From: Microbispora bryophytorum
GTDB lineage: Bacteria > Actinomycetota > Actinomycetes > Streptosporangiales > Streptosporangiaceae
NCBI RefSeq assembly: GCF_006874465.1
Contig: NZ_VIRL01000002.1
Coordinates: 625,939-689,938, forward strand
Direction: 5' to 3'
Length of the DNA: 64,000 nucleotides
In this document: piece by piece, positions 35,254 to 44,251 of the stretch
Numbering within the stretch: the first letter of the stretch is position 1
Layout: each line of letters begins with the position of its first letter
Notes under the pieces: generated by a model
What the model saw: the letters and a program-made list of their open reading frames with translations, nothing else
What the model was told of the DNA's origin: nothing
Databases searched by the model: none
Made by a program: the position numbers and the translations under genes

Positions 35254-37247
35254 TGGACAACAGGCGTGGCACCCCGTCCGGTGAGGGACGCGGTCGGAGC
35301 CGGAGCACCGGTCAGCAGGGCGCGAGCCAGAGTGGATCCCGTGGCGGATCCGGCGGCTTCCGCCCCCAGGGCGACCGGCGCGGCGGTTCCCGCGTCCCTG
35401 GTTCCCGGCCCGGGTACGGTTTCGACTCCAGGTCCGGCTCAAGGTCCGATTCCCGGCCCGACTCCCGGTCCGACAGGCCGGACTCCAGGCGGTTCCGCGA
35501 CGAGGAGGCCCCGCGCGGCGACCGGTACGGCGACCGCCGTTCCGGCGACGGCCGCGACGACCGCTCCCGCGGCCGTCAGGGTGACACCGGTCGTTACGGT
35601 GACACGGGCCGCCGCGACGCGCGTTCCGGCGGCGAGCGGTATCGCGACAACGACCGGGCCCCCTTCCGCGCCGAGCGGAGCGGTTCTCGCGGCACGTACG
35701 GCAGGCCCGAGGGCGGCCGTTCCGGCGACCGCGACGGTGGTCGTGGTTTCGATCGCGGGCCTGGCCGCGACGGCGGTCGTGGTTTCGACCGTGGGCCTGC
35801 CCGTGACGGTGGTCGTGGTTTCGATCGTGGGCCTGCCCGTGATGGTGGTCGTGGTTTCGACCGTGGGCCTGCCCGTGATGGTGGTCGTGGTTTCGATCGC
35901 GGCTTTGACGGCGATCGCGGTTCCGGCCGGGAGCGCGGCGCCCGGGACGCCTTCTCTGGCGACCGTGCCGACCGTCCCTCGTTCCGTGCGGACGGGGCCG
36001 GTTCGCGCGGCCGGTACGGCAGGCCGGAGGGCGGCCGGGATCGGCCGCGCGACCGCGACGGCGGTTACGAGACGACGCGTGAGACGAAGCGGGCACCCTT
36101 CCGCGACGAGGACCGCGACGGCCGGAGCCCGCGCGGCGACCGTGAGGTACGGAGCGACCGCGGCGACCGTGGGGCATGGAGCGGGCGTGGCGACCGTGAG
36201 AGCGGTGGCAGGCGCGGCGACGGTGAGACTCGAAGCGCGCGGCCCGGGCGCGGCGACTTCCGCGCGGCGCGCGGCGGCGGCAGGGGCCGTGCGAGCCGTG
36301 ACGAGGTGCAGACGATCGGCCGCCTGGGCGGTGAGCGCGGCCGGTCCGGCGGTGCCGGAGCGAGCGGAGGCTCGCGCGGCGCGGTACGGCCCGCGGGAGG
36401 TTCCAAGCGTCCTGGCGCGAGCGGCTCGGCGGGCAACCCGTTCAAGACGTCCCGGCAGCCGCTGCGCGACCCGGACTTCTACGACGAGAACTACACCGAC
36501 GAGCGCGACACGACCGAGGTGCCGGGCGGTGACCGGCTGCAGAAGGTGCTCGCCCAGGCCGGAGTGGCCAGCCGGCGGGCGTGCGAGGAGATGATCGGCG
36601 ACGGCCGGGTGTCGGTGGACGGGCAGACGGTGCGCCGCTTCGGCGCGCGTGTCGATCCGGCCAAGCAAATCATCCGCGTCGACGGCAAGCGCATCCCCAC
36701 GTCCTCGGAGACCGTCTACTACGCGCTCAACAAGCCGATCGGTGTGGTGAGCACGATGGACGACCCCGACGGCCGGCCGTGCCTGAACGACTACGTGCAG
36801 GACCTCGCGCCCCGGCTGTTCCACGTGGGGCGTCTCGACACCGAGACCGAGGGCCTGCTGCTGCTGACCAACGACGGCGAGCTGGCTCACCGGCTGACCC
36901 ACCCGAGCTACGGCGTGCAGAAGAAGTACTGGGCCAAGGTGCCCGGTCCCGTCGCGCGCGACCTGCACAAGGTGCTGCGCAAGGGCGTGGAGCTGGAGGA
37001 CGGCCTCGCCAAGGTGGACGAGTTCCGGGTGGTGCAGGAGCACGGCCAGCAGGCGCTGGTCGAGGTCATCCTGCACGAGGGCCGCAAGCACATCGTCCGG
37101 CGGCTGATGGAGACGGTCGGGCACCGAGTGATCGACCTGGCCCGCATCGAGTTCGGTCCGGTCAAGCTCGGCCGGCTCAAGCCGGGAACCATCCGGACGC
37201 TCACCGTGCAGGAAATCGGTGACCTGTACGCGGCGGTCGGCCTGTAG
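35253..37247 (+). CDS. rluB: 23S rRNA pseudouridine synthase RluB type, with a very long Arg/Gly/Asp-rich N-terminal region
   Basis: 664 aa, GTG start. Residues from about 420 form the enzyme: S4 RNA-binding domain (RLQKVLAQAGVASRRACEEMIGDGRVSVDG), then the RsuA/RluB synthase with catalytic Asp in HVGRLDTETEGLLLLTNDGEL and LIGVVS-type KPIGVVSTMDDPDGR. RluB enzymes are commonly about 240-300 aa, so some 410 residues are extra. They are rich in Arg, Gly and Asp and include 12-residue repeats (GGRGFDRGPARD). Such RGG-like sequence usually binds RNA non-specifically. It is co-transcribed with scpAB. Confidence 0.93.
   Translation: MDNRRGTPSGEGRGRSRSTGQQGASQSGSRGGSGGFRPQGDRRGGSRVPGSRPGYGFDSRSGSRSDSRPDSRSDRPDSRRFRDEEAPRGDRYGDRRSGDGRDDRSRGRQGDTGRYGDTGRRDARSGGERYRDNDRAPFRAERSGSRGTYGRPEGGRSGDRDGGRGFDRGPGRDGGRGFDRGPARDGGRGFDRGPARDGGRGFDRGPARDGGRGFDRGFDGDRGSGRERGARDAFSGDRADRPSFRADGAGSRGRYGRPEGGRDRPRDRDGGYETTRETKRAPFRDEDRDGRSPRGDREVRSDRGDRGAWSGRGDRESGGRRGDGETRSARPGRGDFRAARGGGRGRASRDEVQTIGRLGGERGRSGGAGASGGSRGAVRPAGGSKRPGASGSAGNPFKTSRQPLRDPDFYDENYTDERDTTEVPGGDRLQKVLAQAGVASRRACEEMIGDGRVSVDGQTVRRFGARVDPAKQIIRVDGKRIPTSSETVYYALNKPIGVVSTMDDPDGRPCLNDYVQDLAPRLFHVGRLDTETEGLLLLTNDGELAHRLTHPSYGVQKKYWAKVPGPVARDLHKVLRKGVELEDGLAKVDEFRVVQEHGQQALVEVILHEGRKHIVRRLMETVGHRVIDLARIEFGPVKLGRLKPGTIRTLTVQEIGDLYAAVGL
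35733..35906 (+). repeat. 36-bp tandem repeat in the rluB N-terminal region
   Basis: About 4.8 copies, period 36 bp, each coding for DGGRGFDRGPAR with small differences. All are in frame. The repeat also opens long spurious ORFs on both strands. Confidence 0.92.
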
Positions 37248-37361
37248 CCTTTCCGCGCGACGGGCGAAAGCCGCAAGTCGGGCAGAATTGGCTGAAAGTC
37301 ACGTAGATGGGTCGGGCTCGTCTCCGCAGGAGACGGCCCGTCCCAGCGAGAGGGGAACGTT

Positions 37362-37721
37362 ATGGTGCGGGCGATTCGCGGAGCCATCCAGGTCGACGGC
37401 AACGATCGTGACGCGATCCTCGCCGGGGCGACCGAGCTGGTGACCGAGGTGATGGGGCGCAACAACCTCACGACCGACGACGTGATCAGTGTGATCTTCA
37501 CGTGCACGCCCGACCTCACCGCAGAGTTCCCCGCGCTGGCCGCGCGCAAGCTCGGGTTCCACGACGTGCCCCTGCTGTGCGCGACCGAGATCGACGTGCC
37601 GGGCGCGCTTCCGCGCGTGGTGCGGCTGATGGCCCACGTGCAGACCGACCGTCCCCGGCAGGAGATCCAGCACGTGTATCTGCGCGGCGCCGTGGCGCTG
37701 CGCGTGGACATCGCCCAGTGA
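37362..37721 (+). CDS. aroH: Chorismate mutase, AroH type
   Basis: 119 aa, ATG start with GAGAGGGGAACG upstream. It is a monofunctional trimeric AroH-class chorismate mutase (chorismate to prephenate). Active-site positions known from the B. subtilis enzyme are visible: Arg in VRAIRGAIQV, Cys and Glu in LLCATEIDVPG, Arg in GALPRVVRLMAHV and Tyr-Leu-Arg in HVYLRGAV. It is next to tyrA, so together they feed tyrosine synthesis. Confidence 0.95.
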   Translation: MVRAIRGAIQVDGNDRDAILAGATELVTEVMGRNNLTTDDVISVIFTCTPDLTAEFPALAARKLGFHDVPLLCATEIDVPGALPRVVRLMAHVQTDRPRQEIQHVYLRGAVALRVDIAQ

Positions 37722-37963
37722 GTTGACCCAGAGGGGCCCGGACAGGCGCAGCGGACAGGCCCCGACAAGGCCCTGACGGACCCGACGGGCCTCGACCGGC
37801 TCTGATGGGGCCGTCCTTCGAGCATTCCCCGGCAGGCGTCGCCAGGCACGACCACACAGGCACGACCACACAGGGACGACCGCCCGGGGAACCATCATCA
37901 TCCACCCACGAGACAGCCGTCGCGGGCAGCGCACCCGGGGACGGCGACGGCAGGAAGAACACG

Positions 37964-39058
37964 ATGACTCCCATCGAGGACGCCGAGGTCGGCAGTGTGG
38001 TCGTTGTCGGGACGGGCCTCATCGGCACGTCGATCGCACTGGCGCTGCGGCTGCGGGACGTGCGGGTCTTCCTGGCCGACCGGGACGCGGGAGCCGTACG
38101 GCTCGCGCGTGAACTGGGCGCGGGGGAGGACTGGACCGGCGAGCACCGGGTGGATCTCGCGGTCGTCGCCGTGCCGCCCCAGTTCGTCGCGCAGCAACTG
38201 CTCGACCTGCAAAAGCGCGACAGCGCCCGCTTCTACACCGACGTGGCGAGTGTGAAGGCGCTCCCGCTGGCGCAGGCCGCGCAGCTCGGCTGCGACCTGA
38301 CGGCGTACGTCGCGGGGCATCCGCTGGCGGGTCGTGAGCGGTCCGGCCCGGCGGCGGCCCGCGCCGACCTGTTTCTCGGCCGTCCGTGGGCGTACTGTCC
38401 GACGGACGAGGCGTCCCCGCGGGCGGTGGCCGCGGTGGAGCGGCTGATCTCGCTGTGCGGGGGCAACGCCGTGCGGGTGGACGCGGCCGAGCACGACCGC
38501 GCCGTCGCGGTCGTCTCGCACGCCCCGCATGTGACGGCCGCCGCGGTGGCGGCCCGGCTGGCGGAGGCGTCGGAGACGGCGCTCGGGCTGTCGGGGCAGG
38601 GTGTGCGCGACGTGACCCGCATCGCCGCCAGCGACCCCGCGCTGTGGGCCGGCATCCTTGAGGGCAACGCGCTACCCGTCGCCGAGGTGCTGGAGGCGCT
38701 TGTGGCCGACCTGAGCGCCGCCGCGCGCTCGCTTCGCGCGCTGGCGGGCGACGGCGCGGCCATGAGGCAGGTCACCGACCTCCTGTCGCGCGGCGTGCGG
38801 GGCACCGGCAGGATCCCCGGCAAGCACGGTGGTCCGGCGCGGACGTACGCGGTGGTCCAGGTGTTCATCGGCGACCGACCCGGCGAGCTGGCCCGGCTGG
38901 TCCAGGCCGCGGGCGAGACGGGCGTCAACATCGAGGACATCCGCCTGGAGCACGCCACCGGGCTGGAGCTCGGCGCGGCCGAGCTGTACGTCCGGCCGGA
39001 GGCGGCGGAAGCGCTCACCCACGGCCTGCGCGAGCGCGGCTGGCAGATGCCGGGCTGA
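37964..39058 (+). CDS. tyrA: Prephenate dehydrogenase
   Basis: 364 aa from ATG 37964, with AGGAAG upstream; an in-frame ATG at 37805 would add 53 residues of low-complexity sequence. The Rossmann domain is SVVVVGTGLIGTSIALALRLRDV (near residue 10). The prephenate dehydrogenase helical domain contains AGHPLAGRERSGPAAARADLFLGRPW and VVSHAPHVTAAAVA. A C-terminal ACT-like domain (VQVFIGDRPGELARLVQAAGETGVNIEDIRLEH) probably gives feedback control. The last 44 bp overlap the convergent MFS gene. Confidence 0.94.
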   Translation: MTPIEDAEVGSVVVVGTGLIGTSIALALRLRDVRVFLADRDAGAVRLARELGAGEDWTGEHRVDLAVVAVPPQFVAQQLLDLQKRDSARFYTDVASVKALPLAQAAQLGCDLTAYVAGHPLAGRERSGPAAARADLFLGRPWAYCPTDEASPRAVAAVERLISLCGGNAVRVDAAEHDRAVAVVSHAPHVTAAAVAARLAEASETALGLSGQGVRDVTRIAASDPALWAGILEGNALPVAEVLEALVADLSAAARSLRALAGDGAAMRQVTDLLSRGVRGTGRIPGKHGGPARTYAVVQVFIGDRPGELARLVQAAGETGVNIEDIRLEHATGLELGAAELYVRPEAAEALTHGLRERGWQMPG

Positions 39059-40553
39059 CCCGGTCTGCCGGCACCACCGGTGATGCCGGACCGGCCACCG
39101 GCCCCAGGACGGGGGCGGGGGCGGGGGCGGGGGCGCGGGTGAGAGCGGGGGCGGGAGCGGGGGCGATGTAGCGGCGCAGGTCGGGGATCGCCCAGGCGAT
39201 CGCCGTCACGGTGACTACGGTGAGCAGCCCGCCCGCACAGATGACGATGCGCGGGCCGGACAACGCGCTGGCGGCGTCGTGCAGGGGGCCGGTGACGCCC
39301 TGTAGCGCGGCGCCGGCGGAACCGTGCAGCACATTCGCGATCTGCGGCCCTCCCACCAGCACGACGGTGAGCGCGCCCTGCACGCGCCCGCGTACGGCGT
39401 CACCGGTGTGCGCCTGAACGATCGTAGTGCGGAAGGTGCTCAGCACGAAGTTGACCGCGCCGCCGAGCATGAGCGCCGCCAGCGCGATCCACAGCTCGGG
39501 GGCCAGGCCGACGAGCACGACGGTGATGCCCCACGCGACGGCGGCGACCGCCACGAGGGCGCCGTGGCGCCGGGCGCGGGTGAACGCGCCCGACAGCAGC
39601 CCGGCCGCGAAGACTCCGGCGGGGTAGGCCGCGTAGAGCAGTCCCGTCTGGGTGCCGCCTCCCGCCGTGCCGCCGAAGACGTGACGGGCCAGCTCGGGAA
39701 AGAGCGCCGACGGCATGCCGAAGATCATGGCCGCGAGGTCCACGGCCAGCACCGCCACCAGCAGCCTGTCGGCCGCCAGGTATCGGAACCCGGCCAGCGT
39801 CCGGCGGGCCGCCGAGGTGCCCCGGCCGCCGCCCTCCGTGCCCACTGCGCTCTCCTCCGTGCCCGTGCCAGTGCCCGTGCCCGTGGTCGGAGGCGGCAGC
39901 GGCGGCAGCGGTGGCAACATGGCGACGGCCCCCACCACGGCGAGCAGCGCGACGGCGTCGAAGAGATACAGCGTGCCGAGCCCCACGACCGGGACCAGCA
40001 CACCGGCGAGCATCGGCCCCAGGACCGACCCGCCGTAGCGGACCAGCGAGCTGAGGCTGTTGGCGGCCGGCAGCAACCCGGCCGGGACGAGGCGGGGCAC
40101 GGTGGCCCCCGTCGTCGTCAGGACCGTCCCGTAGGTCAGTCCCTGGAAGGCCACCGCCACCAGCAGGACGGGGACGGAGCGGCCGCCCAGGACCGCCTGG
40201 AGCCACAGCGCCGCGTATGTCAGTGCCAGGCCGAGGTGGGCGGCCAGCAGCATCGTCCGCCGGTCCATCCTGTCGGCGAGGGCACCGCTCCACACCGCCG
40301 CGGCGACCAGCGCGGCGAACGACACCCCCGCGGCCGCTCCCACGGCCGCCGACGAGCCGGTGACCGTGAACAGTTGCGTCGGCACCGCGACCACGCTGAA
40401 GGATCCGCCCACCGCACAGATCACCGAGGCGGCCCACATCCGGCGGAACGCCGGGATGGCCAGCGGCCGGCAGTCGACGGTGAAGGCCCACGCGGAGGCC
40501 GGCCTGGAGGAACAGGCGGAAGAACGGGGCGGCCGCGCCGTCGTGGCGCTCAT
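39015..40553 (-). CDS. MFS transporter (EntS-like) with a Pro/Ala tail
   Basis: 512 aa. It has about twelve hydrophobic segments with the MFS loop ADRMDRRTMLLAAHLGL after helix 2. Overall pattern (PLAIPAFRRMWAASVICAVGGSFSVVAVPTQLF in outline) fits the EntS/transmembrane secretion effector group. The central loop contains a GTGTGTGTE run, and the last about 45 residues are Pro/Ala repeats coded by GGGGCG-type repeats, running antisense into tyrA. It starts within the stop of the MerR-PP2C gene (ATGA overlap), so the two are one operon. Confidence 0.88.
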   Translation of the reverse strand: MSATTARPPRSSACSSRPASAWAFTVDCRPLAIPAFRRMWAASVICAVGGSFSVVAVPTQLFTVTGSSAAVGAAAGVSFAALVAAAVWSGALADRMDRRTMLLAAHLGLALTYAALWLQAVLGGRSVPVLLVAVAFQGLTYGTVLTTTGATVPRLVPAGLLPAANSLSSLVRYGGSVLGPMLAGVLVPVVGLGTLYLFDAVALLAVVGAVAMLPPLPPLPPPTTGTGTGTGTEESAVGTEGGGRGTSAARRTLAGFRYLAADRLLVAVLAVDLAAMIFGMPSALFPELARHVFGGTAGGGTQTGLLYAAYPAGVFAAGLLSGAFTRARRHGALVAVAAVAWGITVVLVGLAPELWIALAALMLGGAVNFVLSTFRTTIVQAHTGDAVRGRVQGALTVVLVGGPQIANVLHGSAGAALQGVTGPLHDAASALSGPRIVICAGGLLTVVTVTAIAWAIPDLRRYIAPAPAPALTRAPAPAPAPVLGPVAGPASPVVPADRVSPASASRARAGRG

Positions 40554-41761
40554 CGCGCGGACCCGCCCTCGCCGCCGGCCGGGGATCCCTCCTGCGCCGC
40601 CGGGTCGGCCACCGGGCCAGCCCCCGGCTCGGCGACCGGGTCAGCCGCCAGGTCGGCCGCCGGGCCGGCCGTGGTGCCGGCCACGACGTCGGCCACCACG
40701 TCGGCGACCACGCAGGCCACGTTGTCGGGGGCGCCGGCGGCGTACGCCCGGTCGATCAGTTCGTCGACGACCTGCCGCGGCCCGCCGGAACCTGCGAGCG
40801 TCTCGCGCAGCACGCTGACCGGCACGACACCCGGCAGGCCGTCCGTGCAGAGCAGGTAACGGTCGCCGGGGACGGCCTCGTGCACCGACAGGTCGGGCAG
40901 GGAGGATCCGGTGCCGGTCAGCGCGCGTACCAGAAGCGAGCGCCGGGGGTGGGACACGGCCTCCTCCGGGGTGAGCCGGCCCTCGTCGATCAACGACTGC
41001 ACGTACGAGTGGTCGTGGGTGATCTGGAACAGTCCGCCGTCGCGGAACAGGTACGCCCGGCTGTCGCCGATGTGCACCAGCGCGAGCCGTGACCCGGACC
41101 ACACCAGCGCGGTCAGCGTGGTGACCACCTGCCCCGCGGGTGTCGAGGCGGCGATGTCCCGGATCGCCCGCTCGGCGTCGGCGACGGCGTCGGTGAGCGC
41201 GCCGAGCAGGTCCTCGGGAAGCGTGGACAGGGGCCGCAGGCGCTTGAGCGCGTCGACGGCCGCCGCGGCGGCGCGGTCGCCGCCCGGCCCGCGCATCCCG
41301 TCGGCCACCGCCAGCAACCGCTCACCGGCGTACGCGACGTCCTCGTTGCTCGTCCGCACCGCCCCCGGCTCCGACCGGGCGGCGTAACGGATCCCCGGCA
41401 TGGTCGTGGTGTCCTTCACGGCGCTGCCCCTTCCCGACAGGTGGTCGACGAGGAAGGCGGCGAGCCGGCCCCGGGCCTCGGTCTCGGCCGTGACGTGCCG
41501 CCAATAGTCGGCCACCTCCTCGGCCGCGTCCGGCACGGGCAGGTCGCACACCCGCCGGATTCGTGCCAACGGCATGCCGAGCCGCCGCAACCGGGCGATC
41601 AGGCGGGCCCGCTCCAGCTGGGCCGGGTCGTAGTAGCGGTATCCCGACTCGCCGTCCACCGCGGCCGGCCGCAGCAGCCCGACCTCGTCGTACAGCCGCA
41701 ACGCCTTGGGCGACAGCCGGGCGGCCTGCGCGAACGTTCCGATGGTCAGCAGCTCCCGCAC
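40550..41761 (-). CDS. MerR-type regulator fused to a PP2C Ser/Thr phosphatase
   Basis: 403 aa from GTG 41761, with AGGAGG 4 bases upstream; GTG 41764 and GTG 41815 are alternatives. Residues 1-75 are a MerR helix-turn-helix (LTIGTFAQAARLSPKALRLYDEVGLLRPAAVDGESGYRYYDPAQLERARLIARLRRLGMPL in outline). Residues about 115-365 are a PP2C metal-dependent phosphatase with the metal-binding motifs RTSNEDVAYAG, VADGMRGPGG, HIGDSRAYLF and TDGLPG, and the final Asp in PDNVACVV. The Ala/Asp/Pro tail is low complexity. It is co-transcribed with an MFS exporter. The combination suggests a DNA-binding protein whose activity is tied to a phosphatase. Confidence 0.88.
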   Translation of the reverse strand: MRELLTIGTFAQAARLSPKALRLYDEVGLLRPAAVDGESGYRYYDPAQLERARLIARLRRLGMPLARIRRVCDLPVPDAAEEVADYWRHVTAETEARGRLAAFLVDHLSGRGSAVKDTTTMPGIRYAARSEPGAVRTSNEDVAYAGERLLAVADGMRGPGGDRAAAAAVDALKRLRPLSTLPEDLLGALTDAVADAERAIRDIAASTPAGQVVTTLTALVWSGSRLALVHIGDSRAYLFRDGGLFQITHDHSYVQSLIDEGRLTPEEAVSHPRRSLLVRALTGTGSSLPDLSVHEAVPGDRYLLCTDGLPGVVPVSVLRETLAGSGGPRQVVDELIDRAYAAGAPDNVACVVADVVADVVAGTTAGPAADLAADPVAEPGAGPVADPAAQEGSPAGGEGGSAR

Positions 41762-41903
41762 CACTCCTCCTCGTCCCGGCCGCCATGGCCGGTGCCGACG
41801 ATGCTGGGGCTTCACCCAGGGGCAAGGTCAACACGCGGAGGAAGCTACACGGGGATGCGCGGAGCCCGGAACGTGCCCGAACCGGCGCGCGGAAGGCCCG
41901 ATC

Positions 41904-44126
41904 TCAGCGGCTGGTGACGGCCTCCTCGGGGCGCGGCGTCGTAGGAGCGTGCTCATGCGTGCCGCGCCGCCGCCACCATCGGGCCAGGGGCGGGGGCGCC
42001 CACCAGGCCCGTTCGCCGAGCAGCCGCATGGTGGCGGGCACCAGCAGGCCGCGCACGATCGTGGCGTCCACGACGACCGCGATCACCAGGCCGACGCCGA
42101 TCATCTTCATGAGCGCCACGTTGGAGAAGGCGAAGCCCGCGACGGACACGGCGACGAGGAGGGCGGCGCCGGTGACCACCCCGGCCGTCCTGGCCAGCCC
42201 GCGCGCCATCGCCTCCGCGGGATCGGCCCCGCGCTCGCGCTCCTCGCGTACGCGCGACAGGAGGAACATCTCGTAGTCCATCGCCAGCCCGAAGGCGATC
42301 GCGACGATCAGCACGGGGAAGTTCACGTCGACGGCCCCGACCGGCTCGAAGCCGAGCAGCCCGGCGAGCCGGCCGTCCTGGAAGATCAGCTTGATGGCGC
42401 CGAAGGACGCAGACAGCGACAACAGGTTCAGCAGCACCGACTTGATTGGCAGGATCAGCGAGCCGAACGCGAGGAACATCAGCGCGGTCGACACGACGGC
42501 CACGAACAGCGCCATCCACGGCAGGCGGGAGACGACCATATTCACGATGTCCACGCGCGAGGCGGGCATCCCGGTGAACGACGCGACGGCCCCGGCCGGA
42601 GGCGGCACGGCCCGCAGGTCCTCGACCATCCGCACGGCCTCGCGGGACATCGGGTCCATCGCGTAGCCGAGGGTGATCCGGGCGAGAGCGCCGGTGCTCC
42701 CGGTGACGGACGCGCCCTCCACCCCGGGCACGGCGTCCAGGCGGGCGGCGTAGCCGTCCAGCGCCCCCCTGTTCAGCGCCGCCCTGTCCCGGGCGCGCGG
42801 CGCCTCGACGACGGCCGTCACGATCTTGGCGGGGTCGGCGGTGAAGCGCTCGGCGAGCTCCCGGGTCACGGTGCGCGCGTCGGCGCCGGCCGGCAGCACC
42901 CAGTCGCCGGGCCTGGCCCAGTTCACCCCGAGGAACGGCAGGCCGAGCGCCACGAGCACCGCGACGACGGCGAGCGCGCTCGCGAGGGGCCGCCGCATGA
43001 CGGCGTGGGCCAGGCGATACCAGCGCACGCCGGAGGCGCCGGGCCGGGCGCGGCCGAGCCCGCTCTGGCCCACGCGCCGGCCGAGCTCCTTTTCGCCGGC
43101 CCGCCGGCCGAGCCCGCTTTGGCCGGCTCGCCGGCCGAGGGCCGCCAGCAGGGCGGGCAGCACGGTGAGGGCAGTCAGCACGGCGAGGACGACCGTGGTG
43201 GCGCCCGCGTACGCCATCGACAGCAGGAACCGCGAGGGGAACACCGCGAGCCCCGCGAACGACAGCGCCACGACCGCGCCGGAGAACGCGATCGTCCGGC
43301 CCGCCGTGGCCGTCGTCCGCTCCACCGCCGCCGCGACGGACGCGCCCCTGCCGAGCTCCTCCCTGAACCGGGTGACCGCGAGCAGCGCGTAGTCGATCGC
43401 CAGGCCGAGGCCGAGCACCGTGACGACCTGGATGGCGAACGTCGAGACGTCGGCGACCAGCGTGACCAGGCGCAACACCGCCATCGTGCCGAGCGCGGCG
43501 ACCACGCCGACGGCCAGGGGGAGCGCCGCGGCCAGGAGGCTGCGGAAGACCACCGCCAGCACGATCAGCAGGATCGGAACCGAGATCGCCTCGGCCAGGC
43601 CGATGTCGCGCGCGATCGTGCTGTTGACCTGATCGGTCATCGCGGTGACGCCGCCGAACCGCACGGTCGGGCCCTCGACCTCGAACCTGTCCCGGATGCC
43701 GCGCAGGACCCGTACGCGCTCCTGGTCGTCGGGGGAGCGGAACTGCACGGTGACGTACGTCGCGTGCCGGTCCCCCGACACGAAGCCGGGGGAGCCGGTC
43801 GACCAGTACGACTCCAGCCGCACGATGTCCTGCCGGGGGAGCGCGTCGAGGGCCCGGCGCACGGGCCCGGCGAAGGCGGGGTCGTCCACGGTGAGCCGGT
43901 CGCTTTCGTAGAGCACGACGACGTCGGCCGTGTGCCGGCCCAGGGGTCCGGCGAGCAGGCGGTCGGCGTGCGAGGACGGGCTGCCGGGGTCGTCGAACCC
44001 GACGCCGCCTCCGAGGCGGCCGAAGACGCCGGCGCCCCACACGCCCGCGACCACGGTGAACAGCAGCGCGCCCAGCAGGATCAGGCGACGACGACGGACC
44101 GCGAAGCGGCCGAGAGCGCCGAACAT
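41904..44126 (-). CDS. MMPL/RND-family membrane exporter
   Basis: 740 aa. It has two halves of about six helices each, with the large extracytoplasmic loops of MMPL proteins. Typical segments are GFDDPGSPSSHADRLL, AIDYALLAVTRFREELGRG (first half) and AFGLAMDYEMFLLSRVREERERGADPAEA (second half), containing the proton-relay Asp-Tyr pairs. A loop near residue 345 carries tandem LGRRAGQSG units. The substrate, probably a lipid or toxic compound, is unknown. It is divergent from a MerR gene, with a nested inverted repeat between them. Confidence 0.92.
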   Translation of the reverse strand: MFGALGRFAVRRRRLILLGALLFTVVAGVWGAGVFGRLGGGVGFDDPGSPSSHADRLLAGPLGRHTADVVVLYESDRLTVDDPAFAGPVRRALDALPRQDIVRLESYWSTGSPGFVSGDRHATYVTVQFRSPDDQERVRVLRGIRDRFEVEGPTVRFGGVTAMTDQVNSTIARDIGLAEAISVPILLIVLAVVFRSLLAAALPLAVGVVAALGTMAVLRLVTLVADVSTFAIQVVTVLGLGLAIDYALLAVTRFREELGRGASVAAAVERTTATAGRTIAFSGAVVALSFAGLAVFPSRFLLSMAYAGATTVVLAVLTALTVLPALLAALGRRAGQSGLGRRAGEKELGRRVGQSGLGRARPGASGVRWYRLAHAVMRRPLASALAVVAVLVALGLPFLGVNWARPGDWVLPAGADARTVTRELAERFTADPAKIVTAVVEAPRARDRAALNRGALDGYAARLDAVPGVEGASVTGSTGALARITLGYAMDPMSREAVRMVEDLRAVPPPAGAVASFTGMPASRVDIVNMVVSRLPWMALFVAVVSTALMFLAFGSLILPIKSVLLNLLSLSASFGAIKLIFQDGRLAGLLGFEPVGAVDVNFPVLIVAIAFGLAMDYEMFLLSRVREERERGADPAEAMARGLARTAGVVTGAALLVAVSVAGFAFSNVALMKMIGVGLVIAVVVDATIVRGLLVPATMRLLGERAWWAPPPLARWWRRRGTHEHAPTTPRPEEAVTSR

Positions 44127-44141
44127 GCGCTTCTCCCTTCC

Positions 44142-44189
44142 GGATAGCGGACAGTGTCACTATCTACTATGCCGATAGTGACGCTATCC
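44142..44189. promoter_or_regulatory. Nested inverted repeats between the MMPL gene and merR
   Basis: Inner pair GTCACTATC (44156-44164) and GATAGTGAC (44174-44182), 9 bases apart; outer pair GGATAGC (44142-44148) and GCTATCC (44183-44189). The block covers the start-side region of the MMPL gene and is a strong operator candidate. Confidence 0.7.
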
Positions 44190-44251
44190 ATATCCGTGGG
44201 CGCGGGCAAGCCCCGGGCCTATCCTGGGAGGGTGCGGCGAGGGAGAGGGAC

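Noticed and set aside
35439..37124. 561-codon minus-strand frame and a 442-codon second plus frame over rluB
   Set aside because: Both are created by the 36-bp repeats and GC bias. They yield Thr/Val/Ala-rich strings without domains.
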